NCBI RefSeq assembly: GCF_026672255.1
Contig: NZ_JAPOHA010000006.1
Span: forward strand, 1 to 64,000
Length of the DNA stretch: 64,000 nucleotides
Source: Caproiciproducens galactitolivorans
GTDB lineage: Bacteria; Bacillota; Clostridia; Oscillospirales; Acutalibacteraceae
Direction of reading: 5' to 3'
In this document: positions 27,467 to 36,863 of the stretch, one piece after another
Numbering within the stretch: the stretch's first letter is position 1
Layout: every line of letters begins with the position of its first letter
The notes under the pieces: model-generated
Told to the model about the DNA's origin: nothing
The model's database searches: none
The model's input: only the letters and a program-made list of their open reading frames with translations
Program-made: the position numbers and the translations under genes

Positions 27467-29698
27467 TTATTCCCTCCTTATTTTCATGGTTCGGTTCTCC
27501 TGCAACTCCAAAACCACATTTCCCGCGCCGCCGGTTACCACCGGGTTCCATCCGCGCACTTTTGAACCGGCCTTGCACAAGTCCTCCTGATCCATGGAAA
27601 GCACGGTACAGACCGGGTCCAGCAAATCCATTTGACCCGGCGTGGAATCGGTGACAACGAGGTCAGCGTCAAGCCATTCGATCGGCAAGCCGGACAGGTC
27701 CACTCCGTCCGGGCAAATCAAAACGGACACTCCGCTCGCCCGGATATGCGCCGCACAGGCATTCCCGTTCCATTGCACATTCACATTCGTATTGTTCCAC
27801 AAATCCGAACGGGATACCGCGTTAAACACCGTTACCTCTCCGGTATTCGGCAATTCTTTCTGTAAAAAGCCGTCAATCAAACCTTCCTTTTGAATAACTA
27901 CCTTGCGCGGGGTAAACGTATGAATCAGTTCCGATGCATTTTTCGACTCCTCGTTCGATAGTGTCAGCGGCTGAATGCAGTCCAGCCGGGTAATTCCCTC
28001 GCTTTGCAGATAGCTTTTGATGGGGCCGGAGGAAAATCCGCCGCAGCCCAGCACCGCCGCATGCCCGTTGCGCGTTAGGACAACGGCATTCGCGCTGCCG
28101 ACGTCCAGCACGGCAAGGCGCGTAACATCACGAAGGAATATCTGGTTTGACAGAATCCCCGTTAAAAGCAAAATAGCGGAAAGCAGCGCGGTATTCTGAT
28201 AAAGGCGCCGGCTTTTTTTCATCAGCATAGCCGCTGCAAACAGAAGGATTGTTCCGGAAAGCCACAGCATCACAAAACCGCCGGACGCGGGAACGCTGGC
28301 AAACGGAACCTGCGCAAGCATATGCGCACAGGCAAGCATAAATTTCGCCAAAAGCCCCGACGCCAGCGCAAACGGCATGGCCAGAAACGATTTGGGGCTT
28401 ATCAGGTTAATAACGGATGCTATGGCGGAAAAATTCATCATCAGCGTGGAAGGAACCAGCTCCAGCAAATTCGCGGCAGGCGCCGCGAGGGAAACCCTTC
28501 CGAAGGTAAGAATGATGATGGGAAGTGTAAAAAGCACCGCCCAGACGGTTGTGCCCAGAATTCCGTTTATGCCCCGAACCAGCGATGAAATCTGCCGGAC
28601 ACGGTCGAATTTTGCATTCAGAGAATCGGCCGTTTTTCCGGAATATAAGATCAGACCCAGCGTCGCGGCAAAGGACAGTAAAAGGCCCACGTCCGCAGCC
28701 GCATACGGATTCCAAAGGCTGATCAGCAATACGGCGATTCCCAAAGAATTCAGCGAATCGGGGCGGCGGAAAACCACCATGCCCATAAGGTACAGCAGGC
28801 ACATAATGCCGCTGCGCGTTACGGACGGGACGAAACAGGTAATTGCCATAAAGCAGATTACCCCCGCGCTGGCCAGGATACAAGCGGGTTTTTTCGGAAT
28901 CCGCAGGAACAGCAAAAGCATCAGGATAAGCTGCGCCATTGTCGTCATGTGCAGGCCGGAAACGGACAGAATATGGGAAATTCCAATGGTGCGGAAATCC
29001 TCGGTGACCTGCTTGGGCAGACTGGCCGTATCCCCGAAAAGGACGCCGTTCACAAGCCCGGCTTCATCCGGCGGCAGCATGGAGCGCACCGATTTTAAAA
29101 GAGCCGACCGCAGACGGAGCGCGTAATAATACGGCGGCTTTTGCGTGGGCGGGCTTACCTTCACCCCTTCATATTCATACAGAAAAGCAAACAGGGGAAT
29201 CCCTTTTGAAATATAGTATGAACGGGAGGAATAGCCCTCCCCACCGTTCGGCAGAAACAGATGTACCCTGCCTTTCACATGCGAATAAGGTTCCACATTC
29301 AATGCGTTCTGCGCGGAAAGGCGGATTTTAAACGGTTTCGGCGCGCTTTTCTGGGAAATGCTGTTTACTTCCACCACATAGTAAAAGCGGCCGTATGCTT
29401 TCGCAGGCAGCTCGCAGACCGTTCCTTCTATTACGGCGTCCTGCCCGGCGAGCTTCTGCACCGGCTCCACAACGGTTTCATGGAACCCATAAAACGCTCC
29501 AAACGCGATCGACACGGTCAGTAACGCGGTGGAAAACACGGCGGTGCCGCGCAATTTCGGGACAAATAGGGTTCCTATAAAACCCAATAAAGAGCCGCAC
29601 GCGAAAACAAGCGACCATTTCGCACCACAATAAACGGCGGCCGCCAGCGTCAGCAGATAACAAAAACCTACCAACACCAGCGGCCGTTTCATGAACAT
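27467..29698 (-). CDS. comEC: ComEC/Rec2 DNA uptake channel with degenerate C-terminal domain
   Basis: A 743-residue protein with about ten membrane helices. An N-terminal DUF4131/OB-like region (30-190) precedes the Competence domain (about 205-475), which contains the typical G-I-S-H-I-L-S-V-S-G-L-H segment. The C-terminal metallo-beta-lactamase-like domain (from ~525) starts L-D-V-G-S-A-N-A-V-V-L. It lacks the usual [ST]-H-P-x-x-D-H motif: the equivalent place reads L-T-L-S-N-E-E-S, so the metal-binding His/Asp are missing. The membrane channel should import single-stranded DNA; the nuclease part is probably inactive. GGAGG precedes the ATG. Confidence 0.9.
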   Translation of the reverse strand: MFMKRPLVLVGFCYLLTLAAAVYCGAKWSLVFACGSLLGFIGTLFVPKLRGTAVFSTALLTVSIAFGAFYGFHETVVEPVQKLAGQDAVIEGTVCELPAKAYGRFYYVVEVNSISQKSAPKPFKIRLSAQNALNVEPYSHVKGRVHLFLPNGGEGYSSRSYYISKGIPLFAFLYEYEGVKVSPPTQKPPYYYALRLRSALLKSVRSMLPPDEAGLVNGVLFGDTASLPKQVTEDFRTIGISHILSVSGLHMTTMAQLILMLLLFLRIPKKPACILASAGVICFMAITCFVPSVTRSGIMCLLYLMGMVVFRRPDSLNSLGIAVLLISLWNPYAAADVGLLLSFAATLGLILYSGKTADSLNAKFDRVRQISSLVRGINGILGTTVWAVLFTLPIIILTFGRVSLAAPAANLLELVPSTLMMNFSAIASVINLISPKSFLAMPFALASGLLAKFMLACAHMLAQVPFASVPASGGFVMLWLSGTILLFAAAMLMKKSRRLYQNTALLSAILLLTGILSNQIFLRDVTRLAVLDVGSANAVVLTRNGHAAVLGCGGFSSGPIKSYLQSEGITRLDCIQPLTLSNEESKNASELIHTFTPRKVVIQKEGLIDGFLQKELPNTGEVTVFNAVSRSDLWNNTNVNVQWNGNACAAHIRASGVSVLICPDGVDLSGLPIEWLDADLVVTDSTPGQMDLLDPVCTVLSMDQEDLCKAGSKVRGWNPVVTGGAGNVVLELQENRTMKIRRE

Positions 29699-29802
29699 TC
29701 CTCCGAATTTTGAATTGAATAGTCCGTTTTCCGCTTTTCAAAAGCATATCGGTTAAGGTGCGGCGTCTTTATGTATATGCGAAACAGGCTAATATTCAAA
29801 TA

Positions 29803-30351
29803 CTACTTCTTGTCTTTAAAGAAGAGGGGCAGGGGTTCCAGATAGATAATGTCGTCCCGGTCTTTCGCGTCGCCTTCGGCCAGTACGCAGGCACGGCCCA
29901 CAATTTTGCCGCCGAACTGCCCGACAAGGTCTTCCATGGCGGCAAGCGATTCGCCGGTGCTGATTACGTCGTCCACAATCAGCACACGTTTGCCGTTCAG
30001 TCCCTTGTAATCGTCCTCCGCAAGGTACAGCTTCTGCACATGATCCGTTGTAATCGACTTTACCTCAACATGGATCGGATTGCGCATATACGCTTTTATG
30101 CTCTTGCGCGCCACGATATAACGGCGGCATCCCTGGCGCGCCATTTCATAGCAAAGCGGGATTCCCTTTGTTTCCGCGGTGACCACCACATCATGCTCCG
30201 GGCATTTTGCAAGAAGCGCCGCCGCGGTCTTTTCAGTAATTTCCACATCGCCGAGCATGACAAATCCCGCAATGTCCAGCGTGTCGCTGATCGGGCAGAT
30301 CGGAAGACTCCGCTCGCAGCCCGCAATCGTCATCTTATAATACTCTTCCAT
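29803..30351 (-). CDS. Type I phosphoribosyltransferase (apt/xpt-like)
   Basis: A 182-residue purine phosphoribosyltransferase-like protein. The PRPP-binding loop is V-L-I-V-D-D-V-I-S-T-G-E-S near residue 130, and V-V-V-T-A-E-T-K-G-I-P is the conserved segment before it. The overall layout resembles adenine or xanthine phosphoribosyltransferases; which base is used cannot be told. It follows the HIT gene by 36 nt and precedes comEC by 104 nt. RBS AAAGGTCG is modest. Confidence 0.8.
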   Translation of the reverse strand: MEEYYKMTIAGCERSLPICPISDTLDIAGFVMLGDVEITEKTAAALLAKCPEHDVVVTAETKGIPLCYEMARQGCRRYIVARKSIKAYMRNPIHVEVKSITTDHVQKLYLAEDDYKGLNGKRVLIVDDVISTGESLAAMEDLVGQFGGKIVGRACVLAEGDAKDRDDIIYLEPLPLFFKDKK

Positions 30352-30387
30352 TGTTATCGACCTTTCAGAATAAAATCATTCGGAAAA

Positions 30388-30726
30388 TCAGCCCGGAGGC
30401 CACTTCATCGAGCGCCCGCCAAGCAGATGAAAATGCAGATGAGGAACACTTTGTCCGCCGTCTTTTCCAACATTGCTGACAACACGGAATCCGTTCGTTA
30501 GATTGTTTTCTTTCGCCAGCTTTGCCGCCACTTCAAAAATATGAGCGACAATCGCGCTGTTCTGCGGAGTAATTTCTTCCACAGACTGAATATGTTCTTT
30601 TGGAATAATCAGTATATGCACCGGCGCCTGCGGGTCAAGATCGTAAAACGCAAGCACTTTGTCGTCTTCATATGCTTTTTTACTCGGTATTTCCCCATTT
30701 GCAATTTTACAAAATACACAGTCCAT
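30388..30726 (-). CDS. HIT family nucleotide hydrolase
   Basis: A 112-residue histidine-triad protein. The N-terminal zinc-like C-V-F-C and the triad H-L-H-F-H-L-L-G-G near residue 98 are both present. These proteins hydrolyse AMP-NH2 or dinucleoside polyphosphates (HinT/Hit type). It lies 44 nt after alaS, a frequent Firmicutes arrangement that fits clearance of adenylated by-products of aminoacylation, though that link is inference. AAAGGAGGTGTCAGT precedes its ATG. Confidence 0.92.
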   Translation of the reverse strand: MDCVFCKIANGEIPSKKAYEDDKVLAFYDLDPQAPVHILIIPKEHIQSVEEITPQNSAIVAHIFEVAAKLAKENNLTNGFRVVSNVGKDGGQSVPHLHFHLLGGRSMKWPPG

Positions 30727-30770
30727 ACTGACACCTCCTTTATTGGCAATACAACAGATTCATTATAGTA

Positions 30771-33401
30771 TTAATGAAGCATATTCGCAACCATTTTTTC
30801 TACTTGAGCAAGTGCCCCGTCCAGCTTTGAAAGATCTTTCGCCCCGGCCATGGCGCTGTCCGGCCTGCCGCCGCCGTTTCCGCCCGCAAGCTGCGCCACC
30901 TGGCGGACAATCTGTCCGGCATTTACGCCCTTTGCGAGCGCTTCTTTCGCAACGCAGGCGGCGATATTTGCCTTCCCGTCGTGGGTTCCGGCCAGTACGG
31001 CCACCATATTGGGTGAAAAATCACGCGCTTTGTCGCACATGACACGAAGGGCGTCCGGCTGAGCACCGGGAATCACCGCCGTAATCACCTGAACGCCGTT
31101 CACTTCTTTGGCGCCCGCAATCAGGCTGTCCATCCGGATGGCCGCGAGTTTGGAGTTCAGGGCTTCAATCGTCTTGTCTTTCTCCTTCAGTTCGGCGGAA
31201 AGCTGTCCCGCTCTCTGCACAAGCTCGGAGGAATTATTCAGCTTCAGCGCCGCCGCCGCATCTTCCATTTCCTGTAAAGTTGTATTCAGGAGCGAAAGCA
31301 CGCCTGTTCCCGTAACGCCCTCAATACGGCGGACACCGGCGGCAACGGAACTTTCCGACACAATCTTGAACAGGCCGATTTTCGAAGTATTGTCTATATG
31401 CGTACCGCCGCAGAATTCCTTGGAGAAATCGCCGACGGAAACCACGCGGACAACCTTCCCGTATTTTTCGCCGAACAGCGCCATCGCGCCAAGCTTCTTC
31501 GCTTCTTCAATCGCCATTTCACGGCATTCTACCGGTGTGCCGCTTAAAATGACCAGATTGACAAGGGCTTCCACCCTCTGCAATTCCTCTTTTGTTAAAG
31601 CGGAGAAATGGGTAAAGTCGAAACGGACATGCTTTTCGTTTACAAGCTGACCGGCCTGCTCCACATGATTGCCCAAAACCTTGCGCAGGGAAGCCTGTAG
31701 CAGATGCGCGGCGGTATGGTTGCGCATAACCGCAAGGCGGTTTTCTTTATTTACAGATACTTTGACTTCTTCCCCGACACGGATTTCCCCGGCGGAAACC
31801 ACGGCGTGATGGAGATAATTTTTCGCATGGTTTTTGGTCGTATCCCTGATTTCCAGAATCGCGTCGCCGGACTCGACCGTTCCGATATCGCCGACCTGTC
31901 CGCCGCTTTCCGCGTAGAACGTCGTTTTATCCAGCACCAGAACGATTTCATCGCCCGCCGTCGCGGACTGTGCACGTTCGCCGTCCCGGATGATGGCGAT
32001 TACTTTCGCGGTCGTTTCAAACTCGCCGTAGCCAAGGAACTCCGTTTCCGGAACCCCGTCGAGAAGGTCGCTTTCGCCCTCCCATGCATCCGCGCCGGCG
32101 TTCTTTCTCGCCGCGCGGGCACGTTCGCGCTGTTCCAGCATCAGCCGTTTGAATTCTTCCTCGTGAACCGTCATGCCGCGCTCGGCAACGATTTCTTTGG
32201 TAAGGTCAATCGGGAAACCGTAGGTATCGCTGAGGCGGAACGCATCCGCGCCGGAAAAGATCTTTTTGTGAGCGTTTTCAATATACGTATTTAAAAGCTG
32301 GAGGCCCTGATCGATGGTTTTCGCAAAGCTTTCCTCCTCCACGCTGATCAGTTTCACAATCATGGCGCGCTTTTCATTCAGTTCCGGATATGCGTTCTTA
32401 TTCTCGTCAATGACCGTATTGGCAACCTCGGAAAGGAACGTACGGTGAATGCCGAGCAAACGCCCGTGCCGCGCGGCACGGCGCAGCAGACGGCGCAGCA
32501 CGTAGCCCCTGCCCTCGTTCGAAGGCATGACGCCGTCGCCGATCATAAAGGTGGTACTGCGGATATGGTCGGTGATGACGCGCAAAGAGATATCCTTTTT
32601 CGGGTCGTCGCCGTATTTCACGTCTGCAATGCGGCAGATATGTTTCATGATATTCTGAACGGTATCGACAAGGAACAGGTTGTCCACGTTCTGCATAATG
32701 CAGGCAAGGCGCTCCAAGCCCATTCCGGTATCGATATTCGGATGCTCCATCGGCGGATAATTTCCCTTGCCGTCGCTGTTGAACTGGGAGAACACGACGT
32801 TCCAGAACTCGACGTAGCGGTCGCAGTCGCAGCCCACGCCGCAGGTTGGGGAACCGCAGCCGTACTGCTCTCCGCGGTCAAAGTAGATTTCCGAGCACGG
32901 GCCGCAGGGGCCGGAGCCATGCTCCCAGAAATTGTCCTCCTTGCCCATGCGGACAATGCGGGACGGGTCGACGCCGACTTCCTTCGTCCAGATTTCAAAC
33001 GCTTCGTCGTCGTCGGTATAAATCGTAACCCAAAGCCGGTCGACGGGCATCTCCAAAACCTTTGTGCAGAATTCCCACGCCCATGCGGTCGCTTCATGCT
33101 TGAAATAATCTCCGAAAGAAAAATTCCCGAGCATTTCAAAATACGTGCCGTGGCGCGCGGTAATGCCGACGCGCTCAATGTCCGGCGTACGGATGCATTT
33201 CTGGCAGGTGGTCACCCTTTTACGGGGCGGAGTTACCTCGCCGGTAAAATATTTCTTCATCGGCGCCATGCCGGAATTAATCAGCAAAAGGCTGTTGTCG
33301 TCCTTCGGTATCAGCGAAAAGCTTTGCAGGCGCAAATGCCCTTTCGATTCAAAAAACGACAGATATTTTTCGCGCAGTTCGTTCAAACCAGTCCATTCCA
33401 T
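30771..33401 (-). CDS. alaS: Alanyl-tRNA synthetase
   Basis: An 876-residue AlaRS of normal length. The class II catalytic core occupies residues 1-~240 with S-F-S-L-I-P and G-M-A-P-M-K-K-Y-F. The editing domain has H-T-A-A-H-L-L and C-G-G-T-H (~H-x-x-x-H and C-x-x-x-H zinc site). The C-terminal DHHA1-like domain ends G-G-R-P-D-S-A. It charges tRNA-Ala and deacylates mischarged tRNA. The start was set at M-E-W-T-G-L-N because GGAG lies 8 nt upstream; the ORF extends 10 codons further without a site. It is controlled by a T-box leader (33463-33735) and heads an operon with the HIT and phosphoribosyltransferase genes. Confidence 0.95.
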   Translation of the reverse strand: MEWTGLNELREKYLSFFESKGHLRLQSFSLIPKDDNSLLLINSGMAPMKKYFTGEVTPPRKRVTTCQKCIRTPDIERVGITARHGTYFEMLGNFSFGDYFKHEATAWAWEFCTKVLEMPVDRLWVTIYTDDDEAFEIWTKEVGVDPSRIVRMGKEDNFWEHGSGPCGPCSEIYFDRGEQYGCGSPTCGVGCDCDRYVEFWNVVFSQFNSDGKGNYPPMEHPNIDTGMGLERLACIMQNVDNLFLVDTVQNIMKHICRIADVKYGDDPKKDISLRVITDHIRSTTFMIGDGVMPSNEGRGYVLRRLLRRAARHGRLLGIHRTFLSEVANTVIDENKNAYPELNEKRAMIVKLISVEEESFAKTIDQGLQLLNTYIENAHKKIFSGADAFRLSDTYGFPIDLTKEIVAERGMTVHEEEFKRLMLEQRERARAARKNAGADAWEGESDLLDGVPETEFLGYGEFETTAKVIAIIRDGERAQSATAGDEIVLVLDKTTFYAESGGQVGDIGTVESGDAILEIRDTTKNHAKNYLHHAVVSAGEIRVGEEVKVSVNKENRLAVMRNHTAAHLLQASLRKVLGNHVEQAGQLVNEKHVRFDFTHFSALTKEELQRVEALVNLVILSGTPVECREMAIEEAKKLGAMALFGEKYGKVVRVVSVGDFSKEFCGGTHIDNTSKIGLFKIVSESSVAAGVRRIEGVTGTGVLSLLNTTLQEMEDAAAALKLNNSSELVQRAGQLSAELKEKDKTIEALNSKLAAIRMDSLIAGAKEVNGVQVITAVIPGAQPDALRVMCDKARDFSPNMVAVLAGTHDGKANIAACVAKEALAKGVNAGQIVRQVAQLAGGNGGGRPDSAMAGAKDLSKLDGALAQVEKMVANMLH

Positions 33402-33462
33402 TGCAATAACTCCATTCCGCCTGTCAGGCAAAAATAATTAACATATTTGTTCAGCGCGCCGC

Positions 33463-33735
33463 AAAAAAAATAGACTTCACCATCCACAATGGGACGGAGA
33501 AATCCGTGGTACCACCCAAATTGCGCTGCCGCGCCGCTTGAATCCCTTAACGCGGGGAACGCCGCGGCTCGTCGCCGCAGGGCTGGGGGTTGGCTCAAGC
33601 GCCGGGCGATGCGGAAATCTTTCAGCCGGGGATTCCCTCTCTTTTGCAGTAACCGACGCGTTCGTACCCTTAAACGCCATTACATTTCCGACCGCCCGTT
33701 TCGAAAGCAGCCCAAAAATGCACATTGAATTTCAT
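33463..33735 (-). promoter_or_regulatory. T-box riboswitch of alaS
   Basis: Between promoter and alaS the minus strand carries A-A-A-G-A-G-A-G-G-G-A-A and G-C-T-G-A-A-A-G typical of the region after Stem I. The T-box proper T-G-G-G-T-G-G-T-A-C-C-A-C-G lies at about 33504-33522. The downstream hairpin ends in eight Ts (33463-33470). Uncharged tRNA-Ala should stabilise the antiterminator. I could not fix the specifier codon. Open frames crossing this region are not genes. Confidence 0.88.
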
Positions 33736-33739
33736 CCTG

Positions 33740-33768
33740 ATTATAAACCGGATTCTTCCTCTTGTCAA
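33740..33768 (-). promoter_or_regulatory. Promoter of the alaS T-box transcript
   Basis: On the minus strand TTGACA (33763-33768), 17-bp spacer and TATAAT (33740-33745), a perfect sigma-A consensus. The start lies about 7 nt downstream and the leader is ~330 nt. The DNA from 33769 to 33965 holds no gene that I can support. Confidence 0.85.
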
Positions 33769-33965
33769 TAAATTTGACAGAGAAAGACTTGAGTACCGGA
33801 AAACTTGTCTGCCGACGGGAAATTGCGCCAAGGCGGTAAGCGCGGTAAATGAAGGAGCATACTTGCTGTATGTGACCATAACCTGCAAAGATGGACGAAC
33901 AGAGGGCTTTCTGTAACAATTCCGTGGAGGAGCGACCGCTTATGCGGGCGCGGGGGAAACGGCAA

Positions 33966-33982
33966 AAGACGCTGTGCGTCTT
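33966..33982 (-). terminator. Hairpin at the end of the penicillin-binding protein gene
   Basis: AAGACGC and GCGTCTT form a 7-bp stem overlapping the TAA stop; a T-run follows on the minus strand after the stem. It is short and its strength is uncertain. Confidence 0.5.
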
Positions 33983-35573
33983 ATTTTTTGGCAAGTTCAT
34001 CGGCAATCTGCCTGAACACCGGGCCGCAGGTTGCGCCGCCGCCGGTGCCGCCTTCGGCAAAAACGGTAATCACATATTTCGGGTTTTCATAGGGGTAAAA
34101 TCCCGCAAACCATGATTCCACCGTTTCCACGCCGTTTACATATTTTCCTGTCTGCGCAGTGGCGGTCTTTGCACCCGCCCCGCCCGTTGTCGGTTTTCCT
34201 TTTTTGCTGGTACCGGTTTCTATGGATTCCTTCATAAAATCGCGAAGCAATTCCACCGTTCTGTCGGAAAGCACCTGCGTACTTTTTTGTTCCGGCGCTT
34301 TCGACGTGTATTTCAGATTTTCATCCACAAAACCTTCATAAAGGCTCGGCGCCGTAAATTTTCCGCCGCTTGCAACGGTATTGACCATCGCGGTGATTTG
34401 CAGGGGCGTTGCGGTAAGGTCGCCCTGACCGAAGGAAAAATTCGCAAGAGCGCGCGGAATACTCAGGCTTTCCAGCGTCGGCATATTTCCCTCGGAGGAG
34501 GAGATTCCGGGTGCGATTTCGAAGGCATGCCCAAATCCCATGTTCTGCGCCATCAACAGGAACTGCGCCTGCGGCACTTGCTGCATAATATTGACAAAGT
34601 ATGTGTTGCAGGACTGGGCAATCGCTTTTTTCATTGTTTCAGCGCCGTGGCTTTCCCCGTTGAAGCAGTGGCACAACCCGCCATATACATCGATAGAACC
34701 GGTACAAGTGTATGGGGTATCCGGCGATATCCCGTACTCCAGAGCAGATGCGGCGGAGACAATCTTAAAAACAGAGCCGACGTTATAAGCGGAAAGACAG
34801 CGGTTCATCAGCGGAGAATCCTCCGATTTCAGGGCATCCGCAATATGATTCGGTGAAAAAGTCGGAAGGCTCACCATGGCCCGGATTTTACAGGAAGGAA
34901 CCTCCGTAACGACAACCGCGCCTTTGGTAAGATATTTTTCAGCCGCCTGCTCCGCCGACTCCTGAATTTTTTTATCAATCGTCAGCACGACGCCCCTGTT
35001 TTCCAGATAGGAGGTATCGCTGATTTTTTTACTTTCCCCCTGTAGCACCCGGTTCAGGGCGTCCACCCGGTAGGTGACGGAAATTTCCCCCTGATTTTTC
35101 GTAAGCTGCTCATTAAACGCTTTCTCGATCCCCGTCGTGCCCGCCCCGGTGCCGTCCAGATAGCCGATAATATGCGCGGCCGTCTGTTTTTCATGATAGC
35201 GGGTATTGAGGCGGAACACGTCAATTCCGGGCGCGTTCAGATTTCCCGGCAGTTTCAGCGCGAAAGGCTTTCCCGCTGTTAAAGACGGATAAATTTCTTC
35301 CATTTCTTTTTCAGACAGGGTTTTACTGAGCGCCGCGGCGCCTTCCACACTGGGCGAAACCGCGGCCACATACTCGTTTCCCGACCTTGTAAACGGAACT
35401 TTATGGCAGTCGTAAATCGTACCTCTTGTTTTCGCAAGGACAAGCTTATAACTGCTCTGATTATTGGCGGTCGCCGCAAGCCGCGCTCCGCTGGATACGG
35501 AAAAGATACTTAATATGCTCAAAAACATGCACATCATCAGGATTGCAAAAAAAACAACCGTTCTTTTTTCCAT
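33981..35573 (-). CDS. Penicillin-binding protein 2 / SpoVD-like transpeptidase
   Basis: A 530-residue high-molecular-weight class B PBP. One N-terminal helix (~6-27) is followed by a dimerisation domain and the transpeptidase domain with S-x-x-K as N-V-G-S-V-F-K (S near 272), S-x-N as S-C-N-T near 330 and K-T-A-T-A-Q-T-G-K near 488 (the K-T-G-like box is K-T-A). The start M-E-K-R was chosen with GGGGGAATTTTTT 8 nt before the ATG; the longer frame has no site. The ribosome binding site lies in the 3' arm of the terminator hairpin at 35582-35614. It cross-links peptidoglycan; the division or sporulation role is not fixed. No PASTA domain. Confidence 0.88.
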   Translation of the reverse strand: MEKRTVVFFAILMMCMFLSILSIFSVSSGARLAATANNQSSYKLVLAKTRGTIYDCHKVPFTRSGNEYVAAVSPSVEGAAALSKTLSEKEMEEIYPSLTAGKPFALKLPGNLNAPGIDVFRLNTRYHEKQTAAHIIGYLDGTGAGTTGIEKAFNEQLTKNQGEISVTYRVDALNRVLQGESKKISDTSYLENRGVVLTIDKKIQESAEQAAEKYLTKGAVVVTEVPSCKIRAMVSLPTFSPNHIADALKSEDSPLMNRCLSAYNVGSVFKIVSAASALEYGISPDTPYTCTGSIDVYGGLCHCFNGESHGAETMKKAIAQSCNTYFVNIMQQVPQAQFLLMAQNMGFGHAFEIAPGISSSEGNMPTLESLSIPRALANFSFGQGDLTATPLQITAMVNTVASGGKFTAPSLYEGFVDENLKYTSKAPEQKSTQVLSDRTVELLRDFMKESIETGTSKKGKPTTGGAGAKTATAQTGKYVNGVETVESWFAGFYPYENPKYVITVFAEGGTGGGATCGPVFRQIADELAKK

Positions 35574-35581
35574 AAAAAATT

Positions 35582-35614
35582 CCCCCGTATTGGATAGGAT
35601 TCCCAATACGGGGG
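35582..35614 (-). terminator. Terminator hairpin holding the PBP ribosome binding site
   Basis: On the minus strand CCCCCGTATTGG and CCAATACGGGGG form a perfect 12-bp stem followed by AATTTTTT. The 3' arm G-G-G-G-G is also the Shine-Dalgarno sequence of the PBP gene at 35573, so transcription ending and translation start compete. Confidence 0.8.
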
Positions 35615-35625
35615 ATTCTTATACA

Positions 35626-36849
35626 TTATAGCCGTTTCTTACGCAGGATTGCGCCCTTTGCAATCGGGCGGTCCGTTTTATAATACACAGTCATCATGGC
35701 ATGGGGCGCGGAATCGATCGGATTCCAATTTTCATCAAACAGCTCATTCAGCGTCAGAAGGTAAGGCTCCCTCCCTTTTTCCAGAACGTCGGCGGTATCG
35801 CCTTTGAAAAAGCGGTTCCGCTGGGACAGCGTGGCAACGCCGTTTTCGTATTTCTCGCAGACGGCGATCACATCATATTCCCGCACATAACCGCCGTTCT
35901 CATAGACCTGACCCGGCTCATTTCCAAAGTAAAAACCGGTGCTGTATTCGCGGTGGCTGATTTTATTCAGCTCTTCCACAATCCATGGGGAAACCTTTTG
36001 CTCCGGATGGCGGTAATATTCGTCAATGGCGTTTCGGTAAGCGTTCGTAACAACCGAAACATAGTAGGCCGATTTCGCCCTGCCCTCAATTTTCAGGCTG
36101 GTTACGCCGGCCCGAATCAGCTCCGGAAGATGCTCGATCATACACATATCCTTTGAATTCAGGATATAGGTACCGTTTTTATCTTCAAAAACCGGCATAT
36201 ACTGCCCGGGGCGCTTGGATTCCACCAGCGCATATTCCCAGCGGCAGGGCTGCGCGCAGTCCCCGCGGTTCGCGTCGCGCCCGGTAAGATAACTGGACAG
36301 CAGGCAGCGCCCGGAAAAGGAAACACACATGGCGCCGTGGACAAAGGCTTCGATTTCCAGTTCCTTCGGTGTTTTCGCGCGGATTTCCGCAATTTCTTCC
36401 AAATTCAGTTCCCGTGCAAGAACGACCCGCGAAGCGCCCAGATTGTACAGTTCCCGCGCGGCGGCGTAATTCGCGATTCCCGTCTGGGTGGACATGTGAA
36501 TCGCCACGTTCGGCGCATAGGTTTTCGCCATGCTCATCACGCCGAAATCCGCAATAATCAGCGCGTCAATTCCAATGGACTGCGTAAACCGCAGAAAGTC
36601 CGGAAGGCGGGCAAGCTCCTCGTTATGGGGAACGGTATTGCAGGTGAGATAGACCTTCACATTCTTTTTATGCGCCAGCCGAACCGCTTTCTCCAATTCT
36701 TCGCGGCTGAAGTTAGAAGGGGCCGTGCGCATACCGAACTCCTGCCCGGCAAGATAAACCGCGTCCGCTCCAAATTCAATCGCCGCGTCCAGCCGTTCCC
36801 TGTCGCCGACCGGCGACAACAGTTCGACGCGATTGCTTTCGTCTTTCAA
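35626..36849 (-). CDS. U32 family protein (TrhP-like tRNA hydroxylation)
   Basis: A 407-residue member of peptidase family U32. The N-terminus L-L-S-P-V-G-D and E-F-G-A-D-A-V-Y-L match the family. Two Cys clusters are visible: M-C-V-S-F-S-G-R-C-L-L-S near 175 and G-D-C-A-Q-P-C-R-W near 200. Close relatives (TrhP in E. coli, B. subtilis) support 5-hydroxylation of tRNA uridine rather than proteolysis, so that is the likely function. Start is TTG at 36847-36849 with GGAGGGG upstream. It follows mltG by 14 nt. Confidence 0.85.
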   Translation of the reverse strand: MKDESNRVELLSPVGDRERLDAAIEFGADAVYLAGQEFGMRTAPSNFSREELEKAVRLAHKKNVKVYLTCNTVPHNEELARLPDFLRFTQSIGIDALIIADFGVMSMAKTYAPNVAIHMSTQTGIANYAAARELYNLGASRVVLARELNLEEIAEIRAKTPKELEIEAFVHGAMCVSFSGRCLLSSYLTGRDANRGDCAQPCRWEYALVESKRPGQYMPVFEDKNGTYILNSKDMCMIEHLPELIRAGVTSLKIEGRAKSAYYVSVVTNAYRNAIDEYYRHPEQKVSPWIVEELNKISHREYSTGFYFGNEPGQVYENGGYVREYDVIAVCEKYENGVATLSQRNRFFKGDTADVLEKGREPYLLTLNELFDENWNPIDSAPHAMMTVYYKTDRPIAKGAILRKKRL

Positions 36850-36863
36850 ATTTTCCCCTCCAA

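Noticed and set aside
32445..33437. Long plus-strand open frame of 330 codons
   Set aside because: It lies wholly over alaS on the other strand; alaS has all expected motifs and a T-box.
33489..33728. Open frames in the alaS leader
   Set aside because: The region is a T-box RNA; frames on both strands are chance.
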